A DNA stretch of 64,000 bases, taken from NCBI RefSeq assembly GCF_020400655.1, contig NZ_JAINRC010000018.1:145562-209561 (forward strand), read 5' to 3'. A model generated the notes under the pieces. It had not been told where the DNA came from. It ran no database searches and saw only the letters and a list, made by a program, of their open reading frames with translations. Both the position numbers and the translations under genes were made by a program. How positions within the stretch are numbered: position 1 is the first letter of the stretch; every line of letters starts with the position of its first letter. Positions 44,122-53,051 of this stretch are shown piece after piece. The DNA comes from Streptomyces spinosus. GTDB lineage: Bacteria > Actinomycetota > Actinomycetes > Streptomycetales > Streptomycetaceae.

Positions 44122-44153
44122 GGGGCGTCGTCCGTGCTCGCCGACGACGCCCC
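44122..44153 (+). terminator. Hairpin terminator
   Basis: GGGGCGTCGTC (44122-44132) pairs perfectly with GACGACGCCCC (44143-44153) over a 10-base loop. It lies about 210 bp downstream of the coiled-coil gene and 150 bp upstream of the SGNH hydrolase. The remaining gap 43909-44304 shows no gene. Confidence 0.6.
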
Positions 44154-44304
44154 GCTTCCCGCTGCCGTCAGCGCGGGACCGCATTGCCCAATTCGTTACC
44201 GAAGCACACGGCACCTGGGCACCTTCGGATACGTGTGAAGGGTGGGTGCTCGCCCGTGGACCGCCCCGGGCAGAGCCCCTCGACCGATCACGGAAGGACA
44301 GATC

Positions 44305-45216
44305 TTGAGGAAACTGTTTCCCGCCACCCGCGCGGGACGCGCACTCACGGTGGGTGCGGTACTGCTCTGCGCCGGGGCCGCTCTCGCCCCCGCCGGAACG
44401 GCCGCGGCGAGCACGGTGACGGCGGGCCGGGGCGTGGTGGACTACGCCGCTCTCGGCGACTCGTACGCCTCCGCGCCGGTCGTGCCCACCCAGGTCGACG
44501 CCACCTGCCTGCGCTCCAGCCAGAACTACCCCTCGCTGGTCGCGCAGTCCAGGAGCGCCACGCTGACCGACGTCAGCTGTTCGGGTGCCACCACCGCCGA
44601 CATGACGGCACCCCGGGCCGACGGCGTGCCGGCCCAGCTCGACGCCGTCCACCGCGGAACCGACCTGGTCACCGTGACGGTCGGGGGCAACGACATCGGC
44701 TTCTCGACCGTACTGGGCACCTGCGCCCAGCTGACGGCCGCCGATCCGGCCGGCACCCCCTGCCGGACCCACTTCGCGGGCACCGGGGCGGACCGGATCT
44801 CGGACGCGATCGCCCGCACCGGGCCCAAGGTCGCCCAGGTGCTGCGTGGCATCCACAAGCGTGCCCCGCACGCCAGGGTCCTGGTGGTCGGCTACCCCGA
44901 CCTCTTCCCCGACGACGGCGTGGGCTGCACCAGCAAGACCGTGCCGCTCGCCATGGGTGACTTCGCCTGGCTCCGCGACAAGGAGAAGGAACTCAACGCG
45001 ATGCTGGCCCGTCAGGCCCGCACGAGCGGGGCGCGGTACGTGAACACGTACGCGCCCACCGTCGGCCATGACCTGTGCAAGCCGGCCGGCGAGCGGTGGA
45101 TCGAGACCTTCGCCCCGCAGACGCCGGCGGCGCCGGTGCACCCGAACGCCACGGGTGAGCAGGTGATGGCCTCGGCCGTCGAGGCCGCGCTCCCGCGCCA
45201 CTCCTCGCACCGCTGA
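44305..45216 (+). CDS. Secreted SGNH/GDSL hydrolase (lipase/esterase)
   Basis: A 303-residue exported esterase. TTG 44305 follows GGAAGGA. A Sec signal spans roughly residues 1-34 (ALTVGAVLLCAGAALAPAGT). SGNH blocks are present: block I ALGDSYASAP (Ser nucleophile), block II with SCSGATTADM, block III VGGNDIGF (Asn), block V HPNATG (His). Six Cys can form three disulfides as in the Streptomyces lipase/phospholipase relatives of this fold. It hydrolyses lipid or carboxyl esters outside the cell; exact specificity unknown. A strong hairpin terminator follows. Confidence 0.92.
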   Translation: MRKLFPATRAGRALTVGAVLLCAGAALAPAGTAAASTVTAGRGVVDYAALGDSYASAPVVPTQVDATCLRSSQNYPSLVAQSRSATLTDVSCSGATTADMTAPRADGVPAQLDAVHRGTDLVTVTVGGNDIGFSTVLGTCAQLTAADPAGTPCRTHFAGTGADRISDAIARTGPKVAQVLRGIHKRAPHARVLVVGYPDLFPDDGVGCTSKTVPLAMGDFAWLRDKEKELNAMLARQARTSGARYVNTYAPTVGHDLCKPAGERWIETFAPQTPAAPVHPNATGEQVMASAVEAALPRHSSHR

Positions 45217-45301
45217 CCGTCACGGCGTAGCACGGCGGCCGGACCGGCCGGGGCCAGGTGACGATCCGTCCGCTCCACCCGGCCGCCCCGTCTGTGCCGC
45301 G

Positions 45302-45334
45302 GGCCGGTCCGGTACCTCGCGTACCGGACCGGCC
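45302..45334. terminator. Perfect 14-bp bidirectional terminator
   Basis: GGCCGGTCCGGTAC (45302-45315) pairs with GTACCGGACCGGCC (45321-45334) around CTCGC. It lies between the SGNH hydrolase and the convergent small gene ending at 45368. Confidence 0.82.
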
Positions 45335-45367
45335 TTCGCTGTTCCCTGGGGCGGGCGCCGCGCGCCG

Positions 45368-45577
45368 TCAGAGAAGGCGGGAGGGCCCGGGGCCGTATCC
45401 CATGAGCAGCACGCTCTCCGCCCAGCTCCACACCTGTGCCCCGGTCGGCCCGGCGGCCGGCTCGGTGGAGCCCGGTGCCGCCGGAGCCGGCCGCTCGTCG
45501 GGAGCGGCGGCGACACGGCTGAGGAGGGCACGACGGTGGCCGGTGTGCCGTAGGTCGGTGTGTGCCATGGCCGTCAT
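45368..45577 (-). CDS. Small protein of unknown function, 69 aa, operator-controlled
   Basis: ATG 45577 (MTAMAHT) has GAGGG six bases upstream, and third-position GC is high to the stop. The product is basic at the start (LRHTGHRRALLSRVAA), Pro/Ala-rich in the middle and ends VWSWAESVLLMGYGPGPSRL. No family is recognised. The reading frame is open upstream as far as 45826, so a longer protein starting at GTG 45784 is possible, although it lacks a Shine-Dalgarno and would read through a hairpin. The promoter about 220 bases upstream carries two copies of the palindrome shared with two hydrolase genes. Confidence 0.5.
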   Translation of the reverse strand: MTAMAHTDLRHTGHRRALLSRVAAAPDERPAPAAPGSTEPAAGPTGAQVWSWAESVLLMGYGPGPSRLL

Positions 45578-45616
45578 GTGCTGCCCTCGCTGTCCGGTCG
45601 GCGGTGCGGGTGGGAT

Positions 45617-45653
45617 GCGGGTCCCGTGCCGGGGGAAGGGGCACGGGACCCGC
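45617..45653 (-). terminator. Terminator-like hairpin in the leader of the small gene
   Basis: GCGGGTCCCGTGCC (45617-45630) pairs perfectly with GGCACGGGACCCGC (45640-45653) over a 9-base loop. On the leftward transcript it lies between the predicted start site near 45797 and the 69-residue ORF at 45577. It could end a short leader transcript, act as an attenuator or simply be a stable leader element. Confidence 0.55.
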
Positions 45654-45778
45654 GGTCTGGTGGGTGTGGGTGAGAGTGATCTGGCGGTGATGGTGGTGCT
45701 GGTCAGGCGGATCTTGCCGCTGTTGCTCCCGGTCTGGAACGAGTGGTGTGCGGGCACCTTCCGGCCGGACACCCGTCG

Positions 45779-45843
45779 CGTCACCGGTCGAGATGGTGAC
45801 GCAATCATGGCAGGGCCACACGTCACCAGTCAAGGTGGTGATG
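45779..45843 (-). promoter_or_regulatory. Two palindromic operators over a leftward promoter
   Basis: CGTCACC-N9-GGTGACG is exact at 45779-45801. A second copy with one mismatch (CGTCACC-N9-GGTGATG) lies at 45821-45843. Read leftward, the second spacer contains TTGACT (45833-45828). After 18 bases comes CATGAT (45809-45804) as -10. Transcription would start near 45797, inside the first palindrome. One repressor could thus block both the -35 box and the start site. The same operator design recurs at 53.1, 60.6 and 62.85 kb. Confidence 0.7.
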
Positions 45844-45846
45844 ACG

Positions 45847-46731
45847 TCAGACCGTCCGCGGTGTCGGCAGGAGTGCCGGGGCGGGGACCGGCGTCCAGTC
45901 GGTGCCGCTCAGGCGTCCGAACGCCTGGTCGCCGAAGTGGAACGCGAAGCCGAGTGTTCCGGGCCGCCCGAGCTCCGCCGCGAGGCGCCTTCGTGCGGCC
46001 ACCACCCCGCCCTGGTCCACGTCCGGCCGCGAGGTCCACTCGGGGTGGGCCAGCTGCGCCGGCGTGTGGAACACGTCCCCGAGTACGATCAGCCGCTCGC
46101 CCCCGGCGGATATGACGTACGAGGTGTGGCCCGGGGAATGGCCCGCGGTGACCAGCGCGCGCACCCCGGGAAAGATCTCCTCGCCGTCCGCGACGGGAGT
46201 GCGGGCCGCGCCCATGCGCGCGAGGACGTCCGCCGCCGGGGCTCCCGGGACGGTCGTTCCACAGCCGTGCGGGGCCCATTCCTCGGCGGCGACCAGGTAG
46301 CGGGCCCGCGGGAACGTCTTGTCCGGTGCGAACGCCCAGCCGGTGTGATCGACGTGCAGATGGGTGAAGGCCACCGTCTCGATGTCCTCGGGCGTGTGCC
46401 CCAGCGCGGCGAGGACCTGGGGCAGCGCGCCGCAGTCGCTGTGTCCCACCAGTTCTCCGGAGACGTGGACCGGCCCGCGCACGGGCCCCATTCCGGCGTC
46501 GACCAGCAGGCGGCGGCCGTCGCGTTCGACCAGCAGGCCGCCCGCCGACATGGGCACCCGGCCCTCCTCGTCGAGCAGCTCCGGATGGGCGTCCCAGTAC
46601 TCCGCGGCGAAACCCGGGAAGAAACCCGAGGGCAGCATGGCCATCGCACCGTCCACGACATACGTCAGGCGTACGTCACCCAGCACCAGCGACCGGACGG
46701 CGGACTGCCGGTTCAGCGTTCCGATGTGCAT
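45847..46731 (-). CDS. Metallo-beta-lactamase-fold hydrolase
   Basis: A 294-residue enzyme from ATG 46731, preceded by the very strong AAAGGAGGGGG. It has the metal site HLHVDHTGW (HxHxDH), a third His in AGHSPGHTSYV and Asp/His in LGDVFHTP. The spacing resembles quorum-quenching lactonases and related MBL hydrolases; YGAAMA-like N-terminal strands (VVDGAMAML) also fit. No acyl-homoserine lactone system is nearby, so the substrate is open. It lies 32 bp after the flavin reductase gene and is probably its co-transcribed partner. Confidence 0.88.
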   Translation of the reverse strand: MHIGTLNRQSAVRSLVLGDVRLTYVVDGAMAMLPSGFFPGFAAEYWDAHPELLDEEGRVPMSAGGLLVERDGRRLLVDAGMGPVRGPVHVSGELVGHSDCGALPQVLAALGHTPEDIETVAFTHLHVDHTGWAFAPDKTFPRARYLVAAEEWAPHGCGTTVPGAPAADVLARMGAARTPVADGEEIFPGVRALVTAGHSPGHTSYVISAGGERLIVLGDVFHTPAQLAHPEWTSRPDVDQGGVVAARRRLAAELGRPGTLGFAFHFGDQAFGRLSGTDWTPVPAPALLPTPRTV

Positions 46732-46763
46732 GTCGGTCCCCCTCCTTTCGCGGATCGCCGCGC

Positions 46764-47354
46764 TCAGCGGACGGCTGCGTCCGCCGGGGCCTGCCGCCGC
46801 TCGCCGGTGGCGAGTCGAGCGAGGGCGTCGAGCACCGCGCACAGCAGCTGCTGGGCCGGGGAGCCGTCCGGCAGGCGGCCCTCGTCGCCGAGCTGCTGGT
46901 GCGCCTGGAACAGGAGGAACTCGGGTTGCTGCACGACGTGCGCGTTCATCTTGTGCAGCACCTGGCGCAGGGCCAGCTGGGCCCGGACGGTGCCGAAAGG
47001 ACCGGGAGAGGCCCCGATGACGGCGACCGGCTTCAGCGCGAGCGCCGGTGCGTCCCCACCGGCCGGGCGGGACAGCCAGTCGAGGGCGTTCTTCAGCGCT
47101 CCGGGCATCGAGGCGTTGTACTCGGGCGTGGCGATCAGCACCGCGTCCGCCTCCCGAACGCGCCGGCGCAGCTCGACGACCTCGGAGGGCGCCGGGTGTT
47201 CCCGGTCCTCGTCGAAGTGGGGCAGACGGCCGAGCCCGTCGTAGTGGTCGAAGCGGTGCTGCGGGCACAGACGTTCCGCCTCCCGCAGCAGGGTGGTGTT
47301 CAGGGAGCCGCGGCGCAGGCTCCCCGACAGGGCGAGGACGTTGAGGGCTGTCAC
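46764..47354 (-). CDS. NADPH-dependent FMN reductase
   Basis: A 196-residue flavodoxin-like protein. GTG 47354 follows GGAGGAAA. FMN phosphate loop GSLRRGSLNTTLL lies near the N-terminus, and TPEYNASMPGALKNALDWLS is the family signature. It reduces FMN or quinone/azo substrates with NADPH. Located first in a leftward pair with the MBL hydrolase and divergent from the Lrp-type regulator, which probably controls it. Confidence 0.92.
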   Translation of the reverse strand: MTALNVLALSGSLRRGSLNTTLLREAERLCPQHRFDHYDGLGRLPHFDEDREHPAPSEVVELRRRVREADAVLIATPEYNASMPGALKNALDWLSRPAGGDAPALALKPVAVIGASPGPFGTVRAQLALRQVLHKMNAHVVQQPEFLLFQAHQQLGDEGRLPDGSPAQQLLCAVLDALARLATGERRQAPADAAVR

Positions 47355-47520
47355 GGGGTTTCCTCCGCGGTTCGGGCCGTCCCGGGGGTGCCGCCGTGGA
47401 CGGGTGGTGGGTGGTGTGCGGGCCCATCGGCCTCCGCGTGATCCATCCTCGACGGCCCGGCGATACCGCGCCAGAAATGACTGCCGAAAGCCCCGCTGTG
47501 CGCCAGGGGGACGGCCTAGA

Positions 47521-48501
47521 GTGCCGATTGTGCGCCAAAACCTCGATGAGACGGACCAGCGGATCGCCGCCGCGCTGATCGCCTCGCCACGCGCCTCCTG
47601 GCGGGCCGTCGCCGCGTGCCTGGGGCTGTCCGAACGCACCGTGGTCCGCCGGGTCGGTCCGCTGTACGCCGACGGCACGCTACGGGCCACCGTGGAGCGC
47701 AATCCGATCCGCTTCCCCCAGCTGGTGCCCATGGCCCTGCGCATCCGCTGCCGTCCCGAGCGCATCCGGACGGTCGCCGCGACCCTGGCGCGCCGCACCG
47801 ACACCCTGTGGGTCGACGTCCTCGGCGGCGGCGACGAGATCAGCACCATCCTGTTCCTGGACGGGCCCGAGGCGCGCAACCGCCTCCTGCTGCGCGACCT
47901 GCCGGCCACCGACGCCGTCCACGGCTGGACCTCGCACACCCTGCTGCGGGTCTTCCCCGCCTCCCTCAACTGGGGTGCCCGGCTGCTGGACGACGAGGAG
48001 GCCGCGCGCCTCGGAGTACGGCCGTTCCCGCTGAGCTCCCCGCCTGCGGCCCCGCTGCCCGCCGCGGACCTGGCACTGATCCAGACCCTGACCGAGAACG
48101 CCCGCGCCGACTACGCCACGCTCGCCGAGCGGACCGGCACCACACCGCGCACCGTCCGGCGCCGCCTGGAAGCACTGCTGCACGACGGCACGGTACGGCT
48201 GGCCACCGAGACCGACCTCGCCCTGCTCGGACTGCGCACCAAGGCCCAACTGTGGCTGTCCGTCGAGCCGAGCGCCCTCCAGGCCGCCGGCGAACGGCTC
48301 AGCCGCGAACCCGCCGTGCGCTTCACCGCCGCGACCACCGGACCCGCCAACCTCCTGGTGATGGTCACCACCACCGACCTGGACGCGCTCTACCGCTTCC
48401 TCACCGACACCATAGGAGCCATGGGGCAGATCACCTCGGTCGACACCACACCGGTCCTGGCCACCGTCAAACGCACCGGCCTGACCCGACCGGGTTTCTG
48501 A
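47521..48501 (+). CDS. Double-module Lrp/AsnC-family regulator
   Basis: A 326-residue protein with two Lrp-like units. Unit one has an HTH (LDETDQRIAAALIASPRASW, LGLSERTVVRRV) and a ligand domain. Unit two repeats it (LPAADLALIQTLTENARADY, TGTTPRTVRRRLEALLHDGT, then RAM-like strands to VLATVKRTG). Start GTG 47521 or GTG 47530; both lie close to a direct repeat GTGCGCCA at about 47499 and 47529 that may be autoregulatory. The 166-bp gap to the divergent FMN reductase suggests it is the local regulator. Confidence 0.88.
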   Translation: MPIVRQNLDETDQRIAAALIASPRASWRAVAACLGLSERTVVRRVGPLYADGTLRATVERNPIRFPQLVPMALRIRCRPERIRTVAATLARRTDTLWVDVLGGGDEISTILFLDGPEARNRLLLRDLPATDAVHGWTSHTLLRVFPASLNWGARLLDDEEAARLGVRPFPLSSPPAAPLPAADLALIQTLTENARADYATLAERTGTTPRTVRRRLEALLHDGTVRLATETDLALLGLRTKAQLWLSVEPSALQAAGERLSREPAVRFTAATTGPANLLVMVTTTDLDALYRFLTDTIGAMGQITSVDTTPVLATVKRTGLTRPGF

Positions 48502-48610
48502 ACGACCCGTACGGACGGCCGGGTGTGACGCAGTGGTGGCTGTTCGCCGGTTTCTCCGGGGCGTGCACGGGGATCTGGTGGTGTAGGTGTCCCGGACGTC
48601 AGCGCGGTGT

Positions 48611-49620
48611 TCACCGCTCCCCGGCCTGCCGGCCGTCGGCCGTGACGAAGCGGAAGGTGCTCGTGATGGCGTCGAAGAGGTCGTACACCTCCTCCTTCAG
48701 CGGCAGGTTGGGGCCGGCGAGGGTGACCACCAGGAAGTCGTCCGCGCTGCCGGGCACGGGCACCATGGTGTGCATCGTCAGCAGGCTGACGTCGATGTCA
48801 CCGGTCAGCCTGGTGATCTCGGTGCCGGTGACCCGGGCCACCTTCCCCACGTGCGGGAGGTCGACCGCGGTGATGACCCGGTCCCTGGGGGCGCACCCGT
48901 CGCCGCCCGCACGCCGAGCCGCGCGGAGAGCACCGGCAGCGTCAGTTCCTGGCCCGCCGGGGTGGTGACGGCGAACACCATGCCGTACGCCATGAAGAGG
49001 CCGTCGGCGTAGAGGGTGGCGGTGCCCGCGGCCAGCAGCGCTCCGTGCCTGCGGGCCGCCCGGGTCACCTCGCGGCCCTGGCGGAACATGTCGTTGATCC
49101 GGGCCCGCCGGCCCGGGTCGTCGGTCGTCGCCAGGGCCCTCGCCCGGGTCCGGGCGAGTTCCTCGCCGCTGAGGTCGGTCTGGTCCCACAGGTCGGGGAT
49201 GTCCAGCAGGAAGTCGGGAAGACGTTCCGCTCCGGATTGGCCTCCTTGGCCGCCCGGTCCAGTACGTCGGCACACGCCCGCTGCGCGCTCTGGCGCATCG
49301 CCTTCGCCTGCTCGGCCGTCCCCCTTGGCCGCGTTCAGCTCGGTCTTGCCCGCGTCGATGGCGTCCTGGGTCCTGCGGGCCTCGGCCTTCTCCTCGTCCG
49401 TCGGGTCCTCGCCGAGCTGTCGCGGCGCCTGGTCGGCCTGGGGCGCGGCGGCGCGGGCCCGGTCCACGGCCCGGTCGAAGGTGTCCTGCGCCTCGCGCAG
49501 CCGGAGCGCGTAGTCGCTGTGGGCCTGGGCGGCGTCGTGGTACGAGGTCGCCGTCTTCGTCAGTTGGCACACCGACGCGGACGGGGACGTGGACCTCCCC
49601 GTACTGGGCCTGCGCCTCAC
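48611..49620 (-). pseudogene. Frameshifted coiled-coil protein gene (type VII secretion substrate-like?)
   Basis: Protein-like leftward sequence is spread over three frames. First comes SYHDAAQAHSDYALRLREAQ to TDEEKAEARRTQDAIDAGKT. In another frame MRQSAQRACADVLDRAAKEA follows. The first frame then resumes with LPDFLLDIPDLWDQTDLSGE to AYGMVFAVTTPAGQELTLPV. A third frame has VITAVDLPHVGKVARVTGTE to EEVYDLFDAITSTFRFV and the stop at 48611. At least three frameshifts break one original gene of about 330 residues. The N-terminal long helices resemble WXG100/ESX-associated proteins, but this is only a resemblance. Confidence 0.72.
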
Positions 49621-49659
49621 GGTCCCGGCGTGAGCCGCCGCGTCCCGGTGTGCCGTGCG

Positions 49660-52449
49660 TCAGCCGGCGTCGTTCAGGTCGAGGGCGGCCAGAGCGTCGC
49701 GCAGCGCGGCCCGGGAGCCTATGCCGAGCTTGGGGTAGATCTGGTACAGGTGCGTGCCTATGGTGCGGTGCGACAGGAACAGCCGTTCGGCGATCTGCTT
49801 GTTGGTCAGTCCGGTGGCCGCCAGTGTGGCGATCTCCCACTCCTGAGCGGTCAGCGCGCCCTTCCCCGGCTGGGCGGCGGCCGACGCTCCATGGCCGCCG
49901 GGACGCAGTTCGGCCATGGCGCGGGACACCCAGGGAGCCGCGCCCAGCTCCTCGAACGTCCGCAGTGCCTGCGTCAGTTGCTCACGGGCTTCCTTCGTGA
50001 GGCGCCGGCGGCGGAGTCGTTCGCCGTGGAACAGGCGTATCCGTGCGACGTCGAACGGCCAGGCGCCGGGCTCGGCCCGGCCGAGCGCCTCGTCGAACAG
50101 GGCGAAGGCGCCGTCGCCGGGCGTGGTCAGGGCCTCGCAGGCGAGCACGAGCACGCCGAGGCGCGGCGCCAGTTCGGGCATCGCGGACTCCCGCATGGCC
50201 GCCGCGTGGGCGGCGGCCTCGGCGGGGCGTCCCGTTCTGACGGCCGCCTCCACCAGGTCCATGGTGACGGCCAGGGCCTGCGGTAGGTAGGGGGCGAGGG
50301 TTCCGGGCGGGCCGAGGGCGGTGGCCTGCCGGTAGGCGGCCTCGAAGTCTCCGGCGCCGAGGGCGGCCAGCGCCCTGGCGTGGAAGGCGAGGGCCTGCAC
50401 ACCGTGGGCGCCGCGCGGGACGGCCCAGCCGGCGATCTCCTCGGACAGGGCCGTGCTCGCCTCCGCGTCGCCGCGTGCCGCGGCCACCAGTGCCTGCACG
50501 TACTGGAGCTTGCAGGCGAAGGAGCGGTAGCCGTGCTGCTCGCACAGGACGAGACCTTCACCGGCCAGGCGTACGGCCTCGTCCCAGCGGCCCGTCTGGT
50601 AGTGGTCCAGGCACAGGTGCAGCAGTGCGGCCAGGTGCCGGCGGACGGGTGCGGTGCCGGCCCGGCCCTGGTCGACGAGGCGCTGGGACGCCTCCCGGAC
50701 GTCCGCCAGCCGTTCGGGGTAGACGGCGCAGGTGCCGACGCGGATGACGCGCGTCGGGTCCTCGCCGACGTCCGCCAGCAGTGCGTCGAGCGCCTCCCGT
50801 GCCCGGTGCCCGGTGCGAGCGGGGTCCGCGAAGGTCTGGGCGCACACCCGCAGCAGCTCGGGGGGTGCGGGAGTGAGCCGGTCGAGCGCCCGGAACAGGG
50901 GCCGCCACTTGTGCGGATCGCCGCTGTACCAGCACAGGGTGGTCAGGGTGAACAGGGCCTCGACGAGGGCGTCGTCGGACGCGTCCCAGCCGTGTCCTGC
51001 CGACTCGATCGCGCCGACCAGCAGCCGGTGCGCGGTGTCGATGTCTCCCTCCTTGTTGATCAGCAGGAGGGCTGAGGTCGCCGCCGCGTACAGCGATTCC
51101 CCGGCGCCGGGATCGGCCCGCCGGGCTCCGGCCAGCAGGCGTGAGGCGTCCGCCAGCTCACCGCAGGCGTCGGCGCCGATGTAGGCGGCCTGGGCCAGCC
51201 TGCGGCCTTCGTCGGCCGGCGCCGGGCTGAGCCCCGCGGCGCGGGTGAGTGCCGCGACCGCGCCCAGTGCGTCCCCGCGCGCCAGGCGGAGCAGGGCGGC
51301 CTGTTCCAGGAGGCCGGCGACGGTCTCGTCCGGGCTGGTCGCCGCTTCCCCGAGGTGGCAGGCGCGGCGTTCGGGCTGGTCGGTGAGGACGGCGGCGAGT
51401 GCCCGGTGTGCCCGGCGGCGGTCCGCTGCCGTCGCCTGCGCCACCACCGCCGAACCGATCAGCGGGTGCCGGAAGGACAGCCGCCGGGAGGGGGCGGAGA
51501 GGGTGATCAGCCGGTCGCGTTCCGCGGGTTCGAGGTCGTCGAGCACGGCGCGGCCGGCCCCGGCGGCCTCGATCACGGCCAGGTCGCCCGTGCCGTCGAG
51601 CGCCGCGATCAGCAGCAGCTCCCGGGTGGGCCGCGGCAGATGGGCCACGCGCGCGGCGAACAGTGTCTGCAGGCGCTCGCTCAGGGGCAGCACGGAGGGC
51701 ACCGTCGTCGGTGCTGTGCGTTGCTCGGCCTCCAGGGCCGCGGACAGCTCCAGCAGCGCGAGGGGGTTGCCGTGTGCCGCCGCCACGACCCGGCGCCGCA
51801 CCGCGAGGGACATCCCCGGGTGTGTGCGGGTGAGCAACTCGGCCGACGCCGCCTCGTCGAGCGGCCCGAGCCGGTGTTCGGTGAGGCCGCTCGACTCGAA
51901 GAAGCTGTCGGAGGTGACGCGGGAGGCCGCCAGGAAGCTGATGCGGCTGCCGATGAGCCGCCGTGCCACGAAGCCCAGGACCGAGGAGGTGGCCCGGTCC
52001 AGCCACGGCAGGTCGTCGACGACGACCAGCAACGGCGTGTCCTCGGCGATCAGACGCAGCAGCATCAGGGCCGCGGTGGACGTCAGCAGACGGTTGGGGG
52101 GCGGGCCGCTGCCGATGCCGACCGCGACCCGGAGGGCGTCGCGGTGGCCGCTGTCCAGCCGGTCGAAGGAGTCGAAGAGCGGCACGAGCAGCTGGTTGAG
52201 ACCGGCGTAGCCGATGTCCGCCTCGAACTGCACGCCGCTCGCCCGCAGCACGCGGGTGCCCTGCCCCCTGGCTTCCGCCGCCACCGTGTCGAGGACCGCG
52301 GTCTTGCCCATGCCGGGCTCGCCCGTCAGCAGCAGGGACGCGCCGTGGACCGGGGAGCCGTTGAGGTGGGACCGGATGAACTCCAGGTCCCGGTCCCGCC
52401 CGATCAGCCGTCCTGCGGCGGAACCGGCCTGGTGGTCCGGGGCGCTCAT
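49660..52449 (-). CDS. Large ATP-binding LuxR-family (LAL) regulator
   Basis: A 929-residue protein from ATG 52449 (MSAPDHQ, with GGAGAC upstream); ATG 52500 and further upstream starts are in frame but lack a ribosome site. Walker A GEPGMGKT at 43-50 and Walker B-like LLVVVDDLPWLD near 135 form the NTPase. A long helical sensor follows, then a LuxR HTH LTAQEWEIATLAATGLTNKQ, IAERLFLSHRTIGTHLYQIY. It belongs to a different LAL subgroup from the gene at 34598. No adjacent target is obvious; it follows the small-protein gene on the same strand, about 350 bp away. Confidence 0.93.
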   Translation of the reverse strand: MSAPDHQAGSAAGRLIGRDRDLEFIRSHLNGSPVHGASLLLTGEPGMGKTAVLDTVAAEARGQGTRVLRASGVQFEADIGYAGLNQLLVPLFDSFDRLDSGHRDALRVAVGIGSGPPPNRLLTSTAALMLLRLIAEDTPLLVVVDDLPWLDRATSSVLGFVARRLIGSRISFLAASRVTSDSFFESSGLTEHRLGPLDEAASAELLTRTHPGMSLAVRRRVVAAAHGNPLALLELSAALEAEQRTAPTTVPSVLPLSERLQTLFAARVAHLPRPTRELLLIAALDGTGDLAVIEAAGAGRAVLDDLEPAERDRLITLSAPSRRLSFRHPLIGSAVVAQATAADRRRAHRALAAVLTDQPERRACHLGEAATSPDETVAGLLEQAALLRLARGDALGAVAALTRAAGLSPAPADEGRRLAQAAYIGADACGELADASRLLAGARRADPGAGESLYAAATSALLLINKEGDIDTAHRLLVGAIESAGHGWDASDDALVEALFTLTTLCWYSGDPHKWRPLFRALDRLTPAPPELLRVCAQTFADPARTGHRAREALDALLADVGEDPTRVIRVGTCAVYPERLADVREASQRLVDQGRAGTAPVRRHLAALLHLCLDHYQTGRWDEAVRLAGEGLVLCEQHGYRSFACKLQYVQALVAAARGDAEASTALSEEIAGWAVPRGAHGVQALAFHARALAALGAGDFEAAYRQATALGPPGTLAPYLPQALAVTMDLVEAAVRTGRPAEAAAHAAAMRESAMPELAPRLGVLVLACEALTTPGDGAFALFDEALGRAEPGAWPFDVARIRLFHGERLRRRRLTKEAREQLTQALRTFEELGAAPWVSRAMAELRPGGHGASAAAQPGKGALTAQEWEIATLAATGLTNKQIAERLFLSHRTIGTHLYQIYPKLGIGSRAALRDALAALDLNDAG

Positions 52450-52794
52450 CGGGCTGCTGTCTCCAAGTGCTGCGAAGGGGACCTCCCCCGTGCTGTACAT
52501 CGGTCCGCGCCGTGCCGACACACGACCCGACAGCGTATCGGATCATCCGGTACCGTGTGTCCGCTTGGCGACCCGGACGTCTCGGTATGTCACCTGTCAC
52601 ACGGGCCGGGTGTGCGGAACCGGGGGTGTCGCGGTGGTCGGGTGTGTGGCGCCCGGAGGGGCGCGGTAGGCGGGTGTGCGACGCCGGGGGCGTCGGGGTG
52701 GCCGCCGTACTCGCCGACGCGGCGGGCGACGCGGTGACGCGCCGGCCGTCGCTCCGGTGGGGGCGCCGCCTTCCGGGAAGCGGCGGGCTCCGGT

Positions 52795-52992
52795 CTACAG
52801 CCCCAGGTCCAGCGCGAGGCACGAGAAGTACTGCCACGAGCCCTCGGGGTTGTACGAGGCGTTCGCCCCGCCGCCGTCCTCGGCCTTCACTCCTTGGGTC
52901 ATGTCCTCGAAGCGGATGCGCTCGGGAAGGTGCCCGAAACGGGCGTGCCGCAGTGCCGCGGCGGCGGCGTCGCTGGTGGATTCCTTGTTCAT
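52795..52992 (-). CDS. Small protein of unknown function, 65 aa, operator-controlled
   Basis: ATG 52992 follows GTGGAGC, and the product has good third-position GC. Its sequence is MNKESTSDAAAAALRHARFG in the first twenty residues, then LPERIRFEDMTQGVKAEDGG, and it ends SYNPEGSWQYFSCLALDLGL. It carries one Cys near the C-terminus and no membrane span. I do not recognise a named family; the amphipathic FGHLPERIRFEDM block looks structured. A peptide-precursor role is conceivable but unsupported, since no modifying enzyme adjoins it. A promoter with the shared operator lies about 60 bases upstream. Confidence 0.65.
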   Translation of the reverse strand: MNKESTSDAAAAALRHARFGHLPERIRFEDMTQGVKAEDGGGANASYNPEGSWQYFSCLALDLGL

Positions 52993-53051
52993 GACCGTGC
53001 TCCACTTCGTCGACCGTGGATGGTGTCCTCGCTCTGCCGGGGACACTGCTC

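Noticed and set aside
29737..45216. A secondary-metabolite gene cluster around the FAD oxidoreductase and LAL regulator
   Set aside because: There is no PKS, NRPS, terpene synthase, RiPP-modifying or glycosyltransferase gene; the hydrolases and oxidoreductase alone do not make a cluster.
45847..46731. The MBL-fold enzyme as an acyl-homoserine-lactone quorum-quenching gene
   Set aside because: The HxHxDH motif fits but is shared by many MBL hydrolases, and nothing in the neighbourhood points to this substrate.
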